DNA of 33,618 bases. Origin: Blastococcus saxobsidens. GTDB lineage: Bacteria > Actinomycetota > Actinomycetes > Mycobacteriales > Geodermatophilaceae. The notes beneath the pieces are model-generated. The model was not told the DNA's origin, did not search any database, and saw only the letters and a program-made list of their open reading frames with translations. This document shows, piece by piece, positions 30,689-33,618 of this stretch. Position numbers and translations under genes: made by a program. Positions within the stretch are counted from its first letter, which is position 1; each line of letters opens with the position of its first letter. The stretch spans positions 1-33,618 of the forward strand of contig NZ_JAAGWG010000039.1 of assembly GCF_010682065.1 (NCBI RefSeq), written 5' to 3'.

Positions 30689-31271
30689 CGGTGTCGCCGC
30701 GCCGGCGCAGCGCGAGCCACGTGGCCACGATGAACAGCAGGCCCGCCGCGGCGAGGAGCAACCACAGGCCCCAGCTGCTGTCTGCGTCGCTGTCGACGGC
30801 CGGGGAGACCGCGGTCGCCGTGTTCGGGCTGGGTGCGGGCGTGGTCGGCAGAGTCGGCTGAGCCGGGGCTGTCTCCGTCGCCGCGCCGCCGGAGCCCGTC
30901 AGGGTGAAGGTGAGCTGGCCGGACACGGGATGGCCGTCATCGGAGACGACCCGGTACGCCACCACGTAGGCGCCGTCACCGCTCGTGCTGACCGGCTGTG
31001 ACACGACCGCACCGTCGATGGCAGCTTCCCCTGAGGTGACCGACTCCCCGTCCGGGCCGGTGACAGCCACCTGGGCGAACTCCGAGGCGATCGCCGAGGA
31101 GAACGTGAGGCTGATCGCGTCCGGAGCGGCGGTCAGCGTCTCTCCGTCAGCAGGCGTCGAGGACTGCAGGCCGGTGTGGGCGGCAGCCGGACCGCCGCTG
31201 AGGACGAGCAGCAGCGAGGCGAGGGCCGTCGCCGCAACCAGGACCAGATTGCGGGGAACAGACGTGAACAT
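30681..31271 (-). CDS. copC: CopC copper-binding protein with C-terminal anchor
   Basis: A 196-residue protein. The signal peptide ends PAAA and leaves His32 as the mature N-terminus (HTGLQSSTPADGE), the residue that forms the copper brace in CopC. The Asp-His pair of the Cu(II) site is in VVSDDGHPVSGQ. The beta domain spans about 32-130, followed by a Thr/Pro/Ala linker and one membrane helix (about 168-188) with a basic tail, the anchored form typical of Gram-positive bacteria. GAGG precedes the ATG. It is coupled to copD and separated by 91 bases from the cupredoxin gene. Confidence 0.9.
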   Translation of the reverse strand: MFTSVPRNLVLVAATALASLLLVLSGGPAAAHTGLQSSTPADGETLTAAPDAISLTFSSAIASEFAQVAVTGPDGESVTSGEAAIDGAVVSQPVSTSGDGAYVVAYRVVSDDGHPVSGQLTFTLTGSGGAATETAPAQPTLPTTPAPSPNTATAVSPAVDSDADSSWGLWLLLAAAGLLFIVATWLALRRRGDTGG

Positions 31272-31362
31272 GAATCCTCAGTGGCGTTGTTGGCGAGTGG
31301 CGCGGGGCTGAGCAGGAAACTGCCTCGACGAGTGGCGGCGGCGCGGGCGTACCTGCGTCCGG

Positions 31363-31815
31363 TCATCCTGGAGCCACGGTCATCGTCCCGATCTGGCCCA
31401 GAGCGACGTGGAACGAACACTCGAACTGGTAGTCGCCGGGCTGATCCACGGTGAACTCCATCGTGTCGCTCATGCCCGGTGCCAGGATGGGAATTTCTCC
31501 GGCGATCTCGGCCGGCCCGGCGCCGGGCGTGAACCGGAAGTTGTGCGTCAACTCCTTCGCCTCGCTGATGAGGGAGAGCCGCACCCGCCCGGCGGTCACC
31601 GTGAACGCGGCAGGGTAGAAGTCGTAGTCGTCGCGCACCAGCACTGTGACCTCCTGGGTCCCGTCCGGGGCGATGGAGACCGTTCCGTCGGCCGCAACGT
31701 CAGCCGGCGCGTCGTCGGACGACTCGTCCGGGTCCGAGCCGCAGGCGGACAAGACCATGGCGCCCGCCCCCGCTAGAGCTGTCAGCAGCACAGTTCGGCG
31801 ACGCAACTCGACCAT
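31363..31815 (-). CDS. Cupredoxin-domain lipoprotein
   Basis: A 150-residue lipoprotein with lipobox LSAC (Cys25), an acidic linker and a cupredoxin domain (about 55-150). The type 1 copper ligands are visible: His in ELTHNFRF, then Cys, His and Met in QFECSFHVALGQIGTM. It can therefore bind copper and carry an electron or deliver a copper ion, unlike the lipoprotein at 5847, which lacks the Cys-His-Met set. It follows the M56 gene by 24 bases in the same direction. A role in handing copper to CopC or to the oxidase is inferred from position. Confidence 0.87.
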   Translation of the reverse strand: MVELRRRTVLLTALAGAGAMVLSACGSDPDESSDDAPADVAADGTVSIAPDGTQEVTVLVRDDYDFYPAAFTVTAGRVRLSLISEAKELTHNFRFTPGAGPAEIAGEIPILAPGMSDTMEFTVDQPGDYQFECSFHVALGQIGTMTVAPG

Positions 31816-31839
31816 GGCTCTACTGCTTGCCGGTCACAG

Positions 31840-32784
31840 TCACGGAATGTTGCAGATGTCGCTCAGCGCGGCACACACGGCGGGGTAGCCGGCGATGAGC
31901 AGCGGCGCTACGACGACGGTCAGTGCACCGACGACAGCAACGCGGTACCGCCACGGATTCAGCGGCGGCTCCGGGGACAGGAGGCGTGAGACACGAAGAA
32001 CCGCCGCATCCTGAGCCATCGCCAGGGCAGCAGCAGGTGCCTTCATCTCGGCAAGGCTCACGATGGCCGAGGCCAGGTTGACCCGGTCGACCCGCTGCAG
32101 CGCTGCGTCGTCCGCCAGCAGCTCGATCAGCTGCCGGGTCTCCCGGGTGGCCACCTGGAACAAGCGGACACGAGGGAAAGCGCGCGCCAGGATCTGCGAC
32201 AGCGCCACAGCCAGGTTGTGGCGGCCGCGGAGGTGAGCCGCCTCGTGGGCCAGCACCCCATCCAACTCACAGCTGGACAGATTGCTCAGCGCTCCCCGTG
32301 TGACCACGATCTGCGCCGACCGTCCCGGCAGGCAGAAGGCGGCAGGGGCGGGAGTCTCGATGACGGAGATGCCCAAGCCGGCGTCCGTCTCGGTGATGAG
32401 GCTGAGAGAACGGCGTAGCTGACGGCGACTCCACCAGCCACCGCCCAGAACGCGCACTCCGCAGATCAGCACCCACATCGGGAGCGCACCGGCCAGAAAG
32501 GCACCGAAGAGCTTTCCCGGCAGCAACTCCGACTCGCCATAGGCGTCCGCGACACTCATGGCACAGGCGTGCACGACTGCGCCGAGATCGCCGGCAAGCG
32601 CCGTGATCGGGATCAATAGGGTGACGCCGGCGAGGACGACCGTGATCACCGCGCTGATGGTCAGAGCCTGCCAGGTGAAGATCGCCACGCGCGGTGCCTG
32701 CCGGGTCCAGGGCGCCGATGCCAGCCGCGGACCCACCAGGAGGATCGCGGCCGCCACGCAGAGCAGACTCAGGCTGGCGATCAT
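31840..32784 (-). CDS. M56 family membrane metalloprotease (BlaR1-like without sensor)
   Basis: A 314-residue integral membrane protein. Three N-terminal helices and one C-terminal helix flank a cytoplasmic zinc protease domain with HEAAHLRGRHN (HEXXH) at about residues 178-188 and a later Glu in ELLADDAA. BlaR1/MecR1 relatives cleave the BlaI-type repressor when a signal arrives. Here the outer penicillin-binding sensor domain is absent, so the trigger is not a bound beta-lactam by that route. The ATG overlaps the blaI stop (ATGA), the standard repressor-protease pair. The C-terminal segment ends with a Cys (LSDICNIP). Confidence 0.9.
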   Translation of the reverse strand: MIASLSLLCVAAAILLVGPRLASAPWTRQAPRVAIFTWQALTISAVITVVLAGVTLLIPITALAGDLGAVVHACAMSVADAYGESELLPGKLFGAFLAGALPMWVLICGVRVLGGGWWSRRQLRRSLSLITETDAGLGISVIETPAPAAFCLPGRSAQIVVTRGALSNLSSCELDGVLAHEAAHLRGRHNLAVALSQILARAFPRVRLFQVATRETRQLIELLADDAALQRVDRVNLASAIVSLAEMKAPAAALAMAQDAAVLRVSRLLSPEPPLNPWRYRVAVVGALTVVVAPLLIAGYPAVCAALSDICNIP

Positions 32785-33167
32785 GGTCCGCCGCCTTCAG
32801 CCTGCTGACCGCGCCGGCGCGCGCTCTCCACTGCCGACCTGAGCTGGGTGACGCTGTCGGAATCCAGGTCGGCGACGAAGTGCATGAGCACCTCCTGCCG
32901 ATCTGCGGACTCCGCCAGCACGTCTTGCAGCAGGGCCGCTGCGTGCTGGGCCTGCGTGCGCACTGGCCGGTACAGCCACGCCCGGCCGCTCATCTCACGG
33001 GTCACCTGACCCTTGCGGTGCAGGTTGTCCATCACCGTCATCACGGTCGTGTAGGCGAGTTTGCGGGACGTGCTGAGCGAGGCCAGCACATCTCGGACGG
33101 TCGCAGGCTCCGCTCGCTCCCACAGATCCCGCATGATCGCCGCCTCAAGTTCTCCGAACGGTCGCAT
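32781..33167 (-). CDS. blaI: BlaI/MecI-type transcriptional repressor
   Basis: A 128-residue winged-helix repressor. It starts FGELEAAIMRDLWERAEPATVRDVL and has the recognition segment KLAYTTVMTVMDNLHRKGQV followed by the wing SGRAWLYRPV, then a helical dimerisation tail. This is the BlaI/MecI/CopY family. It contains no cysteine at all, so the CopY-type CxC copper-release mechanism is excluded and cleavage by the adjacent M56 protease is the likely switch. AGGAAG lies seven bases before the ATG. Two operators of the shared type lie in the 192-bp divergent promoter with ctaD. It heads the copper operon that runs to copD. Confidence 0.9.
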   Translation of the reverse strand: MRPFGELEAAIMRDLWERAEPATVRDVLASLSTSRKLAYTTVMTVMDNLHRKGQVTREMSGRAWLYRPVRTQAQHAAALLQDVLAESADRQEVLMHFVADLDSDSVTQLRSAVESARRRGQQAEGGGP

Positions 33168-33246
33168 GGACCCACTTCCTCTCGCCGCGACTCCGCCGAA
33201 GCACCGTGACGGCCGCTCGTAGGGGACACGCCCCCACCGACCCCTT

Positions 33247-33265
33247 CTACGATCCTACTTAGGAG
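33247..33265. promoter_or_regulatory. Operator O10, blaI/ctaD divergent promoter
   Basis: CTACGA-TCCTACT-TAGGAG. The inner TCCTA-CT-TAGGA is a perfect palindrome, and TACGAT has the TANNNT form of a -10 box. It matches O4 (ctaG) at 16 of 19 positions. It lies 80-98 bp upstream of the blaI start. Confidence 0.7.
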
Positions 33266-33271
33266 ATGCCT

Positions 33272-33290
33272 CTACGATTCAGCTTAGAAG
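33272..33290 (+). promoter_or_regulatory. Operator O11, ctaD-proximal
   Basis: CTACGA-TTCAGCT-TAGAAG, 25 bp centre to centre from O10. It lies 70-88 bp before the ctaD ATG. Two sites in one divergent promoter suggest joint control of repressor and oxidase genes. Confidence 0.65.
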
Positions 33291-33359
33291 ATCGATCAGC
33301 TCGCCGGGCGCAGCCCCAGCTGATCGTCGGCCCCGCCACCGTGAAAGTGAGCCGCGACG

Positions 33360-33545
33360 ATGACGATCGCCCCAGCCCCGATCGTTTCCCGGCCAAGTCT
33401 GGCTCCGCCACCGACCAAGGGGTCGCGACTGACCAGCCTGCTGCGAACCACCGACCACAAGACGATCGGCCTGATGTACATGGTCGCGTCGTTCGGGTTC
33501 TTCATGATCGGTGGCCTGATGGCCATGTTGATGCGCGGCGAGCTA
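33360..33545 (+). pseudogene. ctaD: Cytochrome c oxidase subunit I (ctaD), truncated by IS after 62 codons
   Basis: The first 62 residues of subunit I of the aa3-type oxidase. After a Pro-rich start comes [20 protein letters not shown] and the first membrane helix ([20 protein letters not shown]). The Thr-Thr-Asp-His-Lys-x-Ile-Gly motif is highly typical of actinobacterial CtaD. The protein should continue for about 500 more residues, but the frame enters the IS at CTAG (33543-33546), where the family continues GELA. The frame then stays open to the window end, adding IS-derived residues. Either the gene is broken in this genome or the rest lies beyond an IS copy. Operators O10 and O11 precede it. 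Confidence 0.85.
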
Positions 33546-33618
33546 GGGCGTGTCTCCCAATCTCGGGGCCTGCGTGGTCGAGGCTGGGCGGGTGAGTCGT
33601 TTTCGGGCGTTGACCGAT
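33543..33618. mobile_element. IS end fragment, right boundary
   Basis: Begins CTAGGGCGTGTCTCCC and is the exact reverse complement of the left boundary over 75 bases. The same end of the element thus faces inward on both sides. No transposase coding region can be recognised in so short a piece. Confidence 0.8.

Noticed and set aside
33266..33595. Plus-strand 109-codon frame at the right end
   Set aside because: It overlaps ctaD in another frame and takes its end from IS sequence. The ctaD frame has clear family motifs.
1..33618. tRNA, rRNA or tRNA-linked attachment sites
   Set aside because: I recognised no tRNA or rRNA sequence. A tRNA scan would settle this.

Overview
The window is very GC-rich with dense, overlapping genes and GTG/TTG starts. 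Together with CmtR/CtpG-like, SCO6880-like, M56/BlaI-like and VKOR proteins this points to an actinobacterium. I would guess a soil or rock lineage such as Geodermatophilaceae, but that rests on general impression only.

Both ends carry the same 75 bp in inverted orientation, beginning at CTAG. Each copy interrupts a gene: a conjugation gene on the left and the cytochrome oxidase subunit I gene (ctaD) on the right. The window is therefore bounded by two copies of one end of an insertion sequence. This may be a real inverted IS pair or simply an assembly break at a repeated element.

76-5208 (minus strand) is a tightly overlapping conjugation / type IV secretion gene block: HTH regulator, P-loop protein, VirB2-like, VirB8-like, VirB6-like and a truncated SCO6880-like protein. 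It is headed by a repeat-rich 383-bp control region.

5592-20241 is an envelope, cytochrome c oxidase and copper block. It holds a cupredoxin-like lipoprotein plus a polytopic membrane protein, a YcnI-type copper protein, an SRPBCC-STAS protein, CtaG, three M23 peptidoglycan hydrolases, CcsB, Lnt, DsbA-like, VKOR, TlpA-like and CcdA. One M23 gene has a clear c-di-AMP (ydaO-type) riboswitch leader.

20321-29495 is a divalent-metal resistance block. It contains CmtR / P1B-ATPase / CDF, a ZIP-like transporter, CadD, a thioredoxin-like protein between two tiny zinc-knuckle proteins, a methyltransferase, LspA, a second CDF, an ICMT-like methyltransferase and an ArsR regulator.

29594-33167 (minus strand) is a copper operon: BlaI-type repressor, M56 protease, cupredoxin lipoprotein, CopC, CopD. 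It is divergent from ctaD.

The main discovery is a 19-bp dyad, roughly CTACKA-N7-TMGKAG, which I find eleven times. The copies lie upstream of nearly every transcription unit in 5592-20241 and in the blaI/ctaD divergent promoter. It resembles the TACTA/TAGTA dyads bound by BlaI/MecI repressors. I infer that the BlaI-M56 pair encoded here controls one regulon joining copper handling, cytochrome oxidase assembly, lipoprotein and disulfide maturation, and cell-wall hydrolases.
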